The notes under the pieces are model-generated. The model saw only the letters and a program-made list of their open reading frames with translations. It was not told the DNA's origin and searched no databases. A stretch of 7,798 nucleotides of DNA from RGIG1995 sp045126815 (GTDB lineage Bacteria; Bacillota; Clostridia; Oscillospirales; CAG-272). The stretch is from positions 1 through 7,798 of the forward strand of contig JBGVPD010000038.1 in NCBI GenBank assembly GCA_045126815.1, given 5' to 3'. Made by a program: the position numbers and the translations under genes. Each line of letters starts with the position of its first letter. Positions within the stretch are counted from its first letter, which is position 1. Below, in pieces: positions 1-6,469 of the stretch.

Positions 1-1193
1 CCTATTGCACCGTAAAATGCGGTCAGACAAAATCCCACTATAAAGATCTTCTTATAAAATGTTTTTTTAGTTAGAAAATGCAAACATTCATTCCCGTAAA
101 ATGCCTGACATATAACAGTTGCATAAGCAAACAAAAACACCGACAAAGCTAAAACATATTTTGATACGCCCCCTGCGTACTTTCCGTATGCTTCGAGCAC
201 CAAAGCCATTCCCGTCAATCCTTTGTTAACTACAAATTCTTCAAAAGACAATAATATCACGAAAGCTGTTAAATTACACATTACTACAGTATCTGCAAAA
301 ACTTCGAATATTCCCCAAAAGCCCTGTTCGACAGGACTTTTTAAATTTGACTTTGCGTGTGCTATGGGGGATGTTCCGCTACCTGCCTCATTTGACATTA
401 TTCCTCTTGCCACTCCGTATCTTACAGCATACATCATACTGTACCCAAATACACCTCCGACCGCCGCTTTCACGTTAAAAGCTTCATCAATTATTAGTTT
501 AATCACATTAGGTACCGAACTAATATTTATCACTATAACGTAGAGGGATAATATTATGTATAATAAAGTAACAAACGGAATAACTTTTGACGTAATATTT
601 GATATTCTTTCTGTACCTCGGCATATTGATGCAAAAATCAATACGCTAAATATAACTCCAAACATACAAGGAGAAATATTAAACACGTTAAAAAAAGATT
701 CGGACACGGCGTTAACTTGCACGATATTTCCAACAGTTAGTGAATTAATTAAACAAAGAAAGGCAAATAATACCGAAAGGCGTGGTTTCTTCAGAAAATC
801 ACGCATATAATACATAGCGCCCCCTCTGTATTCACCGCCGTCTTTTATTCTATACTTCACAGCAAGAACGACCTCGCCGTATTTTAGCGACATCGCAGCA
901 ACAGCACTTAAAGTCAGCCAAAATACAGCTCCCGGCCCACCGGAAAAAATTGCCGTTGATACACCGACTATATTCCCTACGCCAAGGGTACTTGCCAAAG
1001 CAAGTACAGCCGTTTTAAACGGAGATAGACCTGAAGAATCATTTTTTCTTGTCAGCACACCTATTATAACACGCAATTTAAAAAACATAAAACTTCCATA
1101 CCTAAAAAGCAAAATTCCGCCTATCAGGAATATCACAAAAGGTAATGCGGGACCGAATAAATACCTATTTAATAAATCAAGTATTCTATACAC
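1..1193 (-). CDS. Sodium:alanine/glycine symporter (AGCS family), C-terminus beyond the window
   Basis: Integral membrane carrier that takes up alanine, glycine or related small amino acids with sodium. Translating the minus strand from 1193 gives one unbroken frame of 397 codons running off the left edge; the family is usually about 450 residues, so the last segments are missing. Two family blocks are clear: residues 65-92, containing STLGVGNIVGVSTAIFSGGP and then GAVFW, and residues 259-280, containing YGVARGIMSNEAGSGTSP. Hydrophobic segments alternate with short loops throughout (for example 15-30, 88-101, 140-150, 176-190, 206-224, 297-315, 345-362). The start is a GTG at 1193, chosen because a strong G-rich ribosome binding site lies 6 nt upstream and the N-terminus (ILDLLNRYLFGP) matches the family's usual beginning. 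The first in-frame ATG (codon 36) would remove the first membrane helix. Its codons favour ATA, TTA, GTA and AGA, unlike groEL. The family is secure; the exact substrate is inferred. Confidence 0.9.
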   Translation of the reverse strand, partial: MYRILDLLNRYLFGPALPFVIFLIGGILLFRYGSFMFFKLRVIIGVLTRKNDSSGLSPFKTAVLALASTLGVGNIVGVSTAIFSGGPGAVFWLTLSAVAAMSLKYGEVVLAVKYRIKDGGEYRGGAMYYMRDFLKKPRLSVLFAFLCLINSLTVGNIVQVNAVSESFFNVFNISPCMFGVIFSVLIFASICRGTERISNITSKVIPFVTLLYIILSLYVIVINISSVPNVIKLIIDEAFNVKAAVGGVFGYSMMYAVRYGVARGIMSNEAGSGTSPIAHAKSNLKSPVEQGFWGIFEVFADTVVMCNLTAFVILLSFEEFVVNKGLTGMALVLEAYGKYAGGVSKYVLALSVFLFAYATVICQAFYGNECLHFLTKKTFYKKIFIVGFCLTAFYGAI

Positions 1194-1199
1194 CTTTAT

Positions 1200-1210
1200 C
1201 CCCCCTTCTC
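1200..1210 (-). promoter_or_regulatory. Ribosome binding site of the symporter gene
   Basis: On the minus strand this reads GAGAAGGGGGG, then 6 nt, then GTG. The run of six G is unusual for a Shine-Dalgarno site in this AT-rich DNA, but it sits at the right distance and decides the GTG start at 1193. Confidence 0.6.
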
Positions 1211-1237
1211 TTGTCGAATTATATTCATTTAAACTAT

Positions 1238-1266
1238 ATGATATTCGTATTATTATAAATTGTTAA
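1238..1266 (-). promoter_or_regulatory. Probable sigma-A promoter of the symporter gene
   Basis: Reading the minus strand, TTAACA (1266-1261, 5 of 6 to consensus) is followed by 17 nt and TATCAT (1243-1238, 5 of 6). Transcription would begin near 1230, about 37 nt before the GTG start. The surroundings are so AT-rich that other pairings, for example using the TATAAT-like stretch near 1250, cannot be excluded. Confidence 0.42.
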
Positions 1267-1292
1267 ATAAGTGTTAATAATACAAATTATGC

Positions 1293-1321
1293 TTGATTTT
1301 TATATGGGAAAATTATACAAT
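1293..1321 (+). promoter_or_regulatory. sigma-A promoter of the groES-groEL operon
   Basis: TTGATT (1293-1298), a 17-nt spacer, then TACAAT (1316-1321). The expected start near 1328 lies just before the CIRCE element, the usual arrangement in HrcA-controlled chaperonin operons. The untranslated leader would be about 80 nt. Confidence 0.65.
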
Positions 1322-1332
1322 AACATTTAGTG

Positions 1333-1359
1333 TTAGCAAACAAGAAGCAAGAGTGCTAA
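1333..1359 (+). promoter_or_regulatory. CIRCE operator (HrcA binding site)
   Basis: The inverted repeat TTAGCAAAC, nine bases, GAGTGCTAA matches the CIRCE consensus TTAGCACTC-N9-GAGTGCTAA. The right arm (1351-1359) is perfect; the left arm (1333-1341) differs at its seventh and eighth bases. In known systems HrcA binds here and represses groESL until heat or misfolded protein draws GroEL away from HrcA. The position, between the promoter and groES inside the transcribed leader, is typical. Confidence 0.93.
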
Positions 1360-1406
1360 CCAAAAAAATTGTATTTAATTTACAACCTTTTAAGGAGGAA
1401 AACAAT

Positions 1407-1691
1407 ATGACACTCAAACCCTTAGCTGACCGTGTTGTAATTAAAATGGTCGAAGCTGAAGAAACAACAAAAAGCGGTATTATTTTAGCAGGTACTGCAA
1501 AAGAAAAACCTCAGGTTGCTGAAGTAGTGGCTGTTGGCCCCGGCGGTAACGTTGAAGGCAATGAAATCACTATGACTGTTAAAGCAGGTGACAAGGTAAT
1601 TACAAGCAAATACTCCGGTACTGAAGTTAAATGTGACGGTGTAGAATATATTATTGTAAGACAGAGCGATATCCTCGCTATTGTTGAATAA
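1407..1691 (+). CDS. groES: GroES co-chaperonin (Hsp10)
   Basis: Cytoplasmic co-chaperonin that forms the seven-subunit lid closing the GroEL folding chamber during the ATP cycle. The 94-residue protein has the usual family length. It starts with the typical LKPLADRVVIK strand (residues 3-13), has the mobile loop around residues 16-36 with the GroEL-contacting hydrophobic stretch GIILAG (26-31), the VGPGG turn (46-50), and GDKVITSKYSGTEVK (62-76), and ends in ILAIVE. The ATG at 1407 is preceded by AAGGAGG (1392-1398) at good distance. An in-frame TTG at 1293 would add 38 residues unlike any GroES and would translate through the CIRCE site, so it is rejected. The gene is first in a two-gene operon, 35 nt before groEL, under the CIRCE-controlled promoter. 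Confidence 0.97.
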   Translation: MTLKPLADRVVIKMVEAEETTKSGIILAGTAKEKPQVAEVVAVGPGGNVEGNEITMTVKAGDKVITSKYSGTEVKCDGVEYIIVRQSDILAIVE

Positions 1692-1726
1692 TTTATTGCA
1701 GATAGTATTTATTGGAGGTTACAACT

Positions 1727-3355
1727 ATGGCAAAGGAAATTATGTATGGTATAGAAGCAAGAAATGCCCTTCTCAGAGGTGTTGATAAACTTGCTGACAC
1801 AGTTAAAATTACAATGGGCCCTAAAGGTAGAAACGTAGTTCTTGATAAAAAATTCGGCGCTCCCCTTATCACAAACGACGGTGTAACTATCGCTCGTGAG
1901 ATCGAACTCGACGACGCTATGGAAAATATGGGTGCTCAGCTCGTTAAGGAAGTTGCAACAAAAACAAACGACGCTGCAGGTGACGGTACAACTACCGCTA
2001 CCCTTCTCGCTCAGGCACTTATTCACGAAGGTATGAAAAACGTTGCAGCCGGTGCTAACCCTATGGTTATTCGTAAAGGTATCCAGAAGGCTGTTGATAA
2101 AGCTGTTGATTCACTCAAAAACATTTCAAGAGAAGTTAACGGTTCTGCTGACATCGCACGTGTAGGAACAATCTCTGCCGGTGACGAAGTTATCGGTACT
2201 CTTATTGCAGATGCTATGGAAAAAGTTACTAACGACGGTGTTATTACAGTTGAAGAGTCAAAGACAGCCGACACATACTGTGAAGTTGTTGAAGGTATGC
2301 AGTTTGACAGAGGTTATACATCACCCTATATGGTAACAGATACAGATAAGATGGAAGCTGTACTTGACGATGCATTTATTCTTATCACAGACAAGAAAAT
2401 TTCTACGATACAGGAACTTCTTCCCCTCCTTGAACAGATCGTTCAGTCTGGAAGAAAACTCCTTATTATTGCTGACGATATTGAAGGCGAAGCACTTACA
2501 ACTCTCGTTCTCAACAAACTCCGCGGAACATTTACTTGCGTTGCAGTAAAAGCTCCCGGCTTTGGAGACAGAAGAAAAGAAATGCTCCGTGATATCGCTA
2601 TTCTTACAAACGGCGAAGTTATCTCCGACGAACTCGGTCTCGACCTTAAAGAAGCAACGGTAGATCAGCTCGGACGCGCTCGTCAGGTTAAGATCACAAA
2701 AGAAAACACTATCATCGTTGGCGGTGCAGGTAATCCCGACGAGATCAAGAGCAGAATCGCTCAGATCAAAGCAAGTATTGAAACATCAACTTCTGATTTT
2801 GACCGCGAAAAACTTCAGGAACGTTTGGCTAAACTTTCCGGCGGTGTTGCAGTTATCAAAGTAGGCGCTGCTACAGAAGTTGAAATGAAAGAAAAGAAAC
2901 TCAGAATCGAAGACGCTCTCAACGCAACAAGAGCTGCAGTTGAAGAAGGTATCGTTGCAGGCGGCGGTGTTGCTTACCTCAATATTCTTCCTGAAATCGA
3001 AAAACTCGCAGAAAACCTTGAAGGCGATGAAAAAACAGGCGTTAATATCGTTCTTAAAGCTCTTCAAGCTCCCGTTCGTCAGATTTCTGACAACGCAGGA
3101 TTTGAAGGCTCGGTTATCATTAATGAAATTCGTAAAGCAAATAAAGCAGGTTACGGTTTTGATGCTTATACAGAAAAATACGTTGATATGATCGAAGCCG
3201 GTATCGTTGATCCTACTAAGGTTACACGTTCGGCTCTCCAGAATGCCGCTTCTATTTCTTCAACAATCCTCACAACAGAGGCACTTGTTGCAGACAAAAA
3301 AGAACCCGTAGCTCCCGCTGCTCCCGCAGGTGCAGGAATGGACGGTATGTATTAA
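1727..3355 (+). CDS. groEL: GroEL chaperonin (Hsp60)
   Basis: ATP-driven cytoplasmic chaperonin; two stacked seven-subunit rings enclose unfolded proteins under the GroES lid. The 542-residue protein is full length. Equatorial ATP-site motifs are present: MGPKGRNVVLD (30-40), D51, GDGTTT (85-90), and the catalytic-type aspartate D396 in RIEDALNATRAAVEEG (393-408), followed by AGGGVAY (411-417). The apical substrate and GroES-binding region includes RGYTSPY (195-201). The tail is GAGMDGMY, a short form of the Gly-Met-rich tail common in the family. The ATG at 1727 has GGAGG at 1714-1718; a TTG at 1712 would overlap that site and is rejected. Codons are strongly biased toward CTT, CTC, ATC and GAC-type choices, unlike the symporter gene, as expected for very high expression. 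It is co-transcribed with groES and ends before a strong terminator. Confidence 0.98.
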   Translation: MAKEIMYGIEARNALLRGVDKLADTVKITMGPKGRNVVLDKKFGAPLITNDGVTIAREIELDDAMENMGAQLVKEVATKTNDAAGDGTTTATLLAQALIHEGMKNVAAGANPMVIRKGIQKAVDKAVDSLKNISREVNGSADIARVGTISAGDEVIGTLIADAMEKVTNDGVITVEESKTADTYCEVVEGMQFDRGYTSPYMVTDTDKMEAVLDDAFILITDKKISTIQELLPLLEQIVQSGRKLLIIADDIEGEALTTLVLNKLRGTFTCVAVKAPGFGDRRKEMLRDIAILTNGEVISDELGLDLKEATVDQLGRARQVKITKENTIIVGGAGNPDEIKSRIAQIKASIETSTSDFDREKLQERLAKLSGGVAVIKVGAATEVEMKEKKLRIEDALNATRAAVEEGIVAGGGVAYLNILPEIEKLAENLEGDEKTGVNIVLKALQAPVRQISDNAGFEGSVIINEIRKANKAGYGFDAYTEKYVDMIEAGIVDPTKVTRSALQNAASISSTILTTEALVADKKEPVAPAAPAGAGMDGMY

Positions 3356-3380
3356 TCAAAAAATAATACAAACAAACATA

Positions 3381-3413
3381 AAAAGGATGCTGAAAATTCA
3401 GCATCCTTTTTTT
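3381..3413 (+). terminator. Intrinsic terminator of the groESL operon, possibly working in both directions
   Basis: A perfect stem pairs 3381-3394 with 3397-3410 (core GGATGCTG/CAGCATCC), with a loop of about four bases once the top pair opens, followed by seven T on the plus strand (3407-3413). On the minus strand the same hairpin is followed by five T (bases 3384-3380), so it could also end transcripts arriving from the convergent hydrolase gene, whose stop lies 13 nt from the structure. Confidence 0.93.
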
Positions 3414-3425
3414 CTGAAAAATTTC

Positions 3426-4451
3426 TTATAACTTTTTAAACAAAAAATCTATACCGTCGTCGAAATCGTCATATCTGTGTCCTATCTCGGTTGTTTTAAA
3501 TACAAGATTATTAGGACTATCGGAGTAAAAATCTTTTAGTCTTTCATATTCTTTTTCAGCGCCGTCAACACTGAAGAAACAGTCTGTTTTTCCCGCCTCA
3601 ATATATATCGCTCTCGGATATATAAGAGCCGTCATTTCCGCATCTAAAAACTTGTTTGCCATTCCTGAATAAACAAAATCAGGTCTTGAATACTTCATTC
3701 TGTCGTTGAATACGCAAGACGAATACACAGCCTTTATCCTTGTATCCAAAATTGCTGTAACGATAGAATAGTAAGCACCGTACGAGAGTCCCGTAATTCC
3801 AACTTTATCTTTATCTATAAACTCAAGATCTAAGAGATAATCAAGCGCACCCATTATACATTCACACTCGAACGCTGTCATACTGCTGCCAAGCGCCTTA
3901 AATTTTGCATCTGTCTCAAACCTGTCAAACATATCACCGAACCGTTTTCCGTCCCAAATTAAAAGCTGGGGCGCAAACACAACGGCTTTTCTTTCAAGTA
4001 AACGTCTTGTTATATGTGAATAATAGTTTTTTCCGTAAATATCCGAAATAAGTTCAGGCGTTCCCTCTCCGCCGTGAATTGCAGTTATAAGCGGAAGTTT
4101 TTCACTCTTTGCATCGTACGGGACAAAAAGAAGTCCGTAAAATTTTATTCCTTTTTCAAAACTAAAAACAAGTCTGTAAATCGATCCCTGTTCATCACAA
4201 GCAACAAATAATTTCTGAACTTCATTTTTTACAGATCTATCAAAAAGAGGTTCACCTATAACCTTTTTAAAATCGGATAAATACTTTTCTCTGTTATTCT
4301 TTAATTTTTCGGGAGTGATGTATTCTTCCCTCTTCGATCTTTCAATATCAGATACACTTTGAGCAAGATTCAAAACAGATTCTAAATAATTGTGCCTGTA
4401 AACAGACGCTCTGCTTTCATCTTCGGTATATAAATCTTTATATTCTTTCAT
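3426..4451 (-). CDS. Alpha/beta hydrolase, dienelactone hydrolase/acetyl-xylan-esterase-like
   Basis: Predicted cytoplasmic serine hydrolase of 341 residues with no signal peptide or membrane segment. A charged helical N-terminal part (1-75) precedes an alpha/beta hydrolase core. Catalytic features are visible: the oxyanion-hole motif HGGEG (126-130), the nucleophile elbow GLSYG with Ser223, a likely acid Asp290 in AGKTDCFF, and the base His325 in EIGHRYDD. Order and spacing resemble the dienelactone hydrolase-like and Abhydrolase_7-type esterases, many of which de-esterify carbohydrates; the substrate here is not evident. The start is the weak point: upstream of the ATG at 4451 there is only an AGAGAGA stretch about 11 nt away, so expression may be low. 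It lies downstream of udp and the PAP2 gene on the same strand, 61 nt after the PAP2 stop but behind a terminator-like hairpin. No clear promoter of its own was found, so partial read-through is possible. It converges with groEL. Confidence 0.83.
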   Translation of the reverse strand: MKEYKDLYTEDESRASVYRHNYLESVLNLAQSVSDIERSKREEYITPEKLKNNREKYLSDFKKVIGEPLFDRSVKNEVQKLFVACDEQGSIYRLVFSFEKGIKFYGLLFVPYDAKSEKLPLITAIHGGEGTPELISDIYGKNYYSHITRRLLERKAVVFAPQLLIWDGKRFGDMFDRFETDAKFKALGSSMTAFECECIMGALDYLLDLEFIDKDKVGITGLSYGAYYSIVTAILDTRIKAVYSSCVFNDRMKYSRPDFVYSGMANKFLDAEMTALIYPRAIYIEAGKTDCFFSVDGAEKEYERLKDFYSDSPNNLVFKTTEIGHRYDDFDDGIDFLFKKL

Positions 4452-4473
4452 TTTCTTTTTTATCTCTCTAATT

Positions 4474-4503
4474 AAAACTCCCCTATAACTTCAGGGGAGT
4501 TTT
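4474..4503 (-). terminator. Intrinsic terminator or attenuator after the PAP2 gene
   Basis: An 11-bp perfect inverted repeat (4474-4484 with 4493-4503, core CTCCCCT/AGGGGAG) with an 8-nt loop. Read on the minus strand it begins 10 nt after the PAP2 stop and is followed by TTTTAATTAG. The short U-tract suggests incomplete termination, which could let some transcripts continue into the hydrolase gene. Confidence 0.72.
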
Positions 4504-4512
4504 ATTTATTTT

Positions 4513-5421
4513 TTATGATTTTTTGTTCTCAAGCTTTGGAAGCACTTTAGTAACGATAAACGGATATGCCGCAACAACCCAGAAAGTTACAAACATATAT
4601 CTTATCATACCGACAATGGCAGTATCTCCAAACAACTTTTTGGGGATTTCCTTAAGCAATAATGCTAATCCGATACCTATTGCCACTTTAACTATCTGAT
4701 GCCAGAATTTAGGTGTCTTAACACTAAAATCAACCCATTTTCTCTCTATGTACCAACCAATAGCAAAACCAAGTCCAGCGCCTCCCGTTTTACAGCAATC
4801 AAGCGCGTATTTGGATTCTGTTATGATTCCCATATTTTCAAGAACAAGAGAATAGATCATAACAGCCAATGATACACCTGCCAATACAAGCATAATAGCA
4901 AAATCATATTTTTTGTTATTCTCAATTTTCACAAAAACCTTATGAAATATAAATACGCAAACAAGAGTTAATGCCATTGAAACGAGAACGTCTTTAGGTG
5001 TATGTACACCGAGATACATTCTTGAAAGTCCTACCAACAAAAACATCGCAACAAATAACACTCTTAACCACACCTGTTTAAAACGTATAGCAAGAGAGGA
5101 AAACATTGTAGTCGCGCACTGTGTATGACCGCTCGGGAAAGAATATCCCGTTGCATCTTCCATAGCTGACTCGATCGGCTTAAACTCTGGGTCAAGCACC
5201 CAAGGTCTGTCTATTCTAAATGTGATCTTCAACCCTTGAACTAACATTCCCGATGCAAAAAACGCAAATCCCATCTCGTATCCGAAATTCTTATTAACGC
5301 ACCAAAAGAAGACGCATATAACGCCAAGCGCAATAAGTTCATAACCAAACTCCGTTATAAACTGAAAAAAAACATCTAAGAACGGATTTCTGATTTTTTC
5401 AAGCATGTACAAAAATTCCAT
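4513..5421 (-). CDS. PAP2-family membrane phosphatase
   Basis: Integral membrane phosphatase of the PAP2 (type 2 phosphatidic acid phosphatase) superfamily, which hydrolyses lipid phosphates or isoprenyl pyrophosphates at the membrane. All three signature motifs are intact: K65-x6-R72-P73 (KITFRIDRP), PSGH (96-99), and SR-x5-H-x3-D (133-144, SRMYLGVHTPKD), where His140 is the expected nucleophile and Asp144 its partner. Hydrophobic stretches lie near 28-42, 50-64, 105-113, 119-132, 145-162, 174-192, 213-225, 243-257 and 268-290. At 302 residues it is longer than a minimal PAP2 core; the part after residue 170 adds several membrane spans. The ATG at 5421 is favoured over Met6 because AAAAGGGG lies 6 nt upstream. 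That site is inside the last codons of udp, so translation is probably coupled. Undecaprenyl pyrophosphate recycling is a reasonable guess, but the substrate cannot be read from the sequence. Confidence 0.92.
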   Translation of the reverse strand: MEFLYMLEKIRNPFLDVFFQFITEFGYELIALGVICVFFWCVNKNFGYEMGFAFFASGMLVQGLKITFRIDRPWVLDPEFKPIESAMEDATGYSFPSGHTQCATTMFSSLAIRFKQVWLRVLFVAMFLLVGLSRMYLGVHTPKDVLVSMALTLVCVFIFHKVFVKIENNKKYDFAIMLVLAGVSLAVMIYSLVLENMGIITESKYALDCCKTGGAGLGFAIGWYIERKWVDFSVKTPKFWHQIVKVAIGIGLALLLKEIPKKLFGDTAIVGMIRYMFVTFWVVAAYPFIVTKVLPKLENKKS

Positions 5422-5422
5422 A

Positions 5423-6172
5423 TTATTCCCCTTTTATAATTATTTTTAAAGCTTCAACGGCAGTTCTTATAGCCCTGTCCGTATCGTGACAATCTTCTTC
5501 GACTAATCCCATAGCCTTTCGCTCTTGGTTCCAAACAACGCTAAAAACAGAACTGCACTTTACACCTAATGCTGCTGCAGTAACGAACAAAGCCGCTGAT
5601 TCCATTTCACTTGCCAAAACTCCAAGCCTTTTCCATGCTTCCCATTTATTCAAAAGCTCGTATGAAACGGGACTGCGGTTTGGAGAATGTTGGCCGTAAA
5701 ATGAATCCTTGCATTGAACAACCCCCGTATGATACCTTAAATCAAGAATATTTGCCGCCTTTACCAACGCGCTTGTGGTATCAAAATCTGAAGTTGCAGG
5801 ATATTCGATCGGAGCATACTCACGGCTTGTACCCTCATTTCTGACAGCGCCGGTAGCGATAACGACATCTCCTGCCATAACATCAGTATTTATTCCGCCG
5901 CACGTTCCGACTCTTATAAAAACTTCAGCACCTATCTGTGCTAACTCTTCCATAGCAATAGCAGCAGAAGGCCCACCGATACCTGTAGATGTTACAGATA
6001 CTTTTTGACCGCAAAGTTCACCTGTATAAGTAACGTATTCTCTGTTTTGAGCAATTTTTTTAGGATTATCAAAATATTTAGCTATTTTTTCGCACCGTCC
6101 CGGATCCCCCGGAAGTATGCAGTACTTTCCAACATCGCCTTCCTGACAAGCGATATGATACTGTTTACCCAT
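5423..6172 (-). CDS. udp: Uridine phosphorylase
   Basis: Cytoplasmic nucleoside phosphorylase that splits uridine with phosphate into uracil and ribose 1-phosphate in pyrimidine salvage. The 249-residue protein fits the NP-I fold. Residues equivalent to the E. coli enzyme's phosphate site are in register: His6 (contributed across the dimer), Gly22 and Arg26 in PGDPGR, Arg44 in NREY, and Arg87 and Thr90 in RVGTCGG. Ribose contacts are E189-M190-E191 in SEMESAA. Gln161 and Arg166 in GQHSPNRSP are the likely base-reading pair; VVWNQER (212-218) is also characteristic. The block CKDSFYGQH followed by SYELLNKWEAWKRLG is typical of Firmicute uridine phosphorylases rather than DeoD or MTA/SAH nucleosidases. 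The ATG at 6172 has AGGAGG (6187-6182) 9 nt upstream. It is the first gene of the minus-strand cluster, transcribed from a near-consensus promoter. A broader nucleoside range is possible. Confidence 0.92.
   Translation of the reverse strand: MGKQYHIACQEGDVGKYCILPGDPGRCEKIAKYFDNPKKIAQNREYVTYTGELCGQKVSVTSTGIGGPSAAIAMEELAQIGAEVFIRVGTCGGINTDVMAGDVVIATGAVRNEGTSREYAPIEYPATSDFDTTSALVKAANILDLRYHTGVVQCKDSFYGQHSPNRSPVSYELLNKWEAWKRLGVLASEMESAALFVTAAALGVKCSSVFSVVWNQERKAMGLVEEDCHDTDRAIRTAVEALKIIIKGE
5428..5435 (-). promoter_or_regulatory. Ribosome binding site of the PAP2 gene, inside the end of udp
   Basis: The minus strand reads AAAAGGGG, then AATAAT, then ATG. The site overlaps the final Lys-Gly-Glu codons of udp, and the udp stop (5425-5423) is one base from the PAP2 ATG. 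This supports the longer PAP2 start and translational coupling. Confidence 0.7.
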
Positions 6173-6201
6173 AAAAATTTGCCTCCTGTTTCATTACTTT
6201 T

Positions 6202-6229
6202 ATTATACACTTTTTCAAGAAAATGTAAA
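6202..6229 (-). promoter_or_regulatory. sigma-A promoter of the udp-PAP2 operon
   Basis: On the minus strand TTTACA (6229-6224) is followed by 16 nt and a perfect TATAAT (6207-6202), giving a short leader of about 20-25 nt before udp. A stretch of seven A on this strand (complement of 6241-6247) lies just upstream of the -35 and may act as an UP-like element. No operator-like repeat is obvious. Confidence 0.78.
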
Positions 6230-6289
6230 GACATAGTTCGTTTTTTTGTTTACTCCGTTCTACTTTTCTCAATTAAAGATATGTAGCGC

Positions 6290-6312
6290 TTAAATATGTA
6301 AAATATATTTAA
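6290..6312. repeat. AT-only inverted repeat in the divergent control region
   Basis: TTAAATAT (6290-6297) and ATATTTAA (6305-6312) form an 8-bp dyad around a 7-nt centre. It lies between the udp promoter and the candidate lipoprotein promoter and could be a regulator site. Such dyads are also common by chance in DNA this AT-rich. Confidence 0.25.
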
Positions 6313-6330
6313 ACAATGTTTCATAATCTG

Positions 6331-6359
6331 TTGATTTTTTGTGCTATATGTGTTAATAT
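6331..6359 (+). promoter_or_regulatory. Candidate promoter of the lipoprotein gene
   Basis: TTGATT (6331-6336), 17 nt, TAATAT (6354-6359). Transcription would start near 6366, leaving a leader of about 100 nt. A second -35-like TTGACT at 6385-6390 has no good -10 at proper distance. The assignment is tentative. Confidence 0.4.
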
Positions 6360-6469
6360 ACATTCGTATTGGTAGGCAAAACTATTGACTTTTTATATAT
6401 AATTCCACCTTCTGATCATCTCGCCTCCAAAATACTCATAAAGTATCTAATTTCGAAAGGAACAATATT

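Noticed and set aside
223..810. Plus-strand open frames at 223-543 and 556-810
   Set aside because: They lie antisense to the unbroken symporter frame, resemble no protein family and have no ribosome binding site.
1293..1406. N-terminal extension of GroES from a TTG at 1293
   Set aside because: It would translate the -10 region and CIRCE, adds residues unlike GroES, and ignores the strong AAGGAGG before the ATG at 1407.
1709..3191. Open frames within groEL on both strands (for example 1709-2026 minus, 2786-3067 minus, 2940-3191 plus)
   Set aside because: All overlap the highly conserved groEL coding sequence in other frames; their compositions are what shifted groEL codons produce.
5611..6286. 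Plus-strand open frames opposite udp (5611-5844, 5775-6008, 6005-6286)
   Set aside because: They are antisense to a well-supported enzyme gene and lack start signals; the last would also cover the udp promoter.
6366..6455. Possible riboswitch or T-box in the lipoprotein leader
   Set aside because: No T-box TGGNACCGCG motif, no terminator hairpin before the start codon and no recognisable aptamer core; only a 5-bp repeat was seen.
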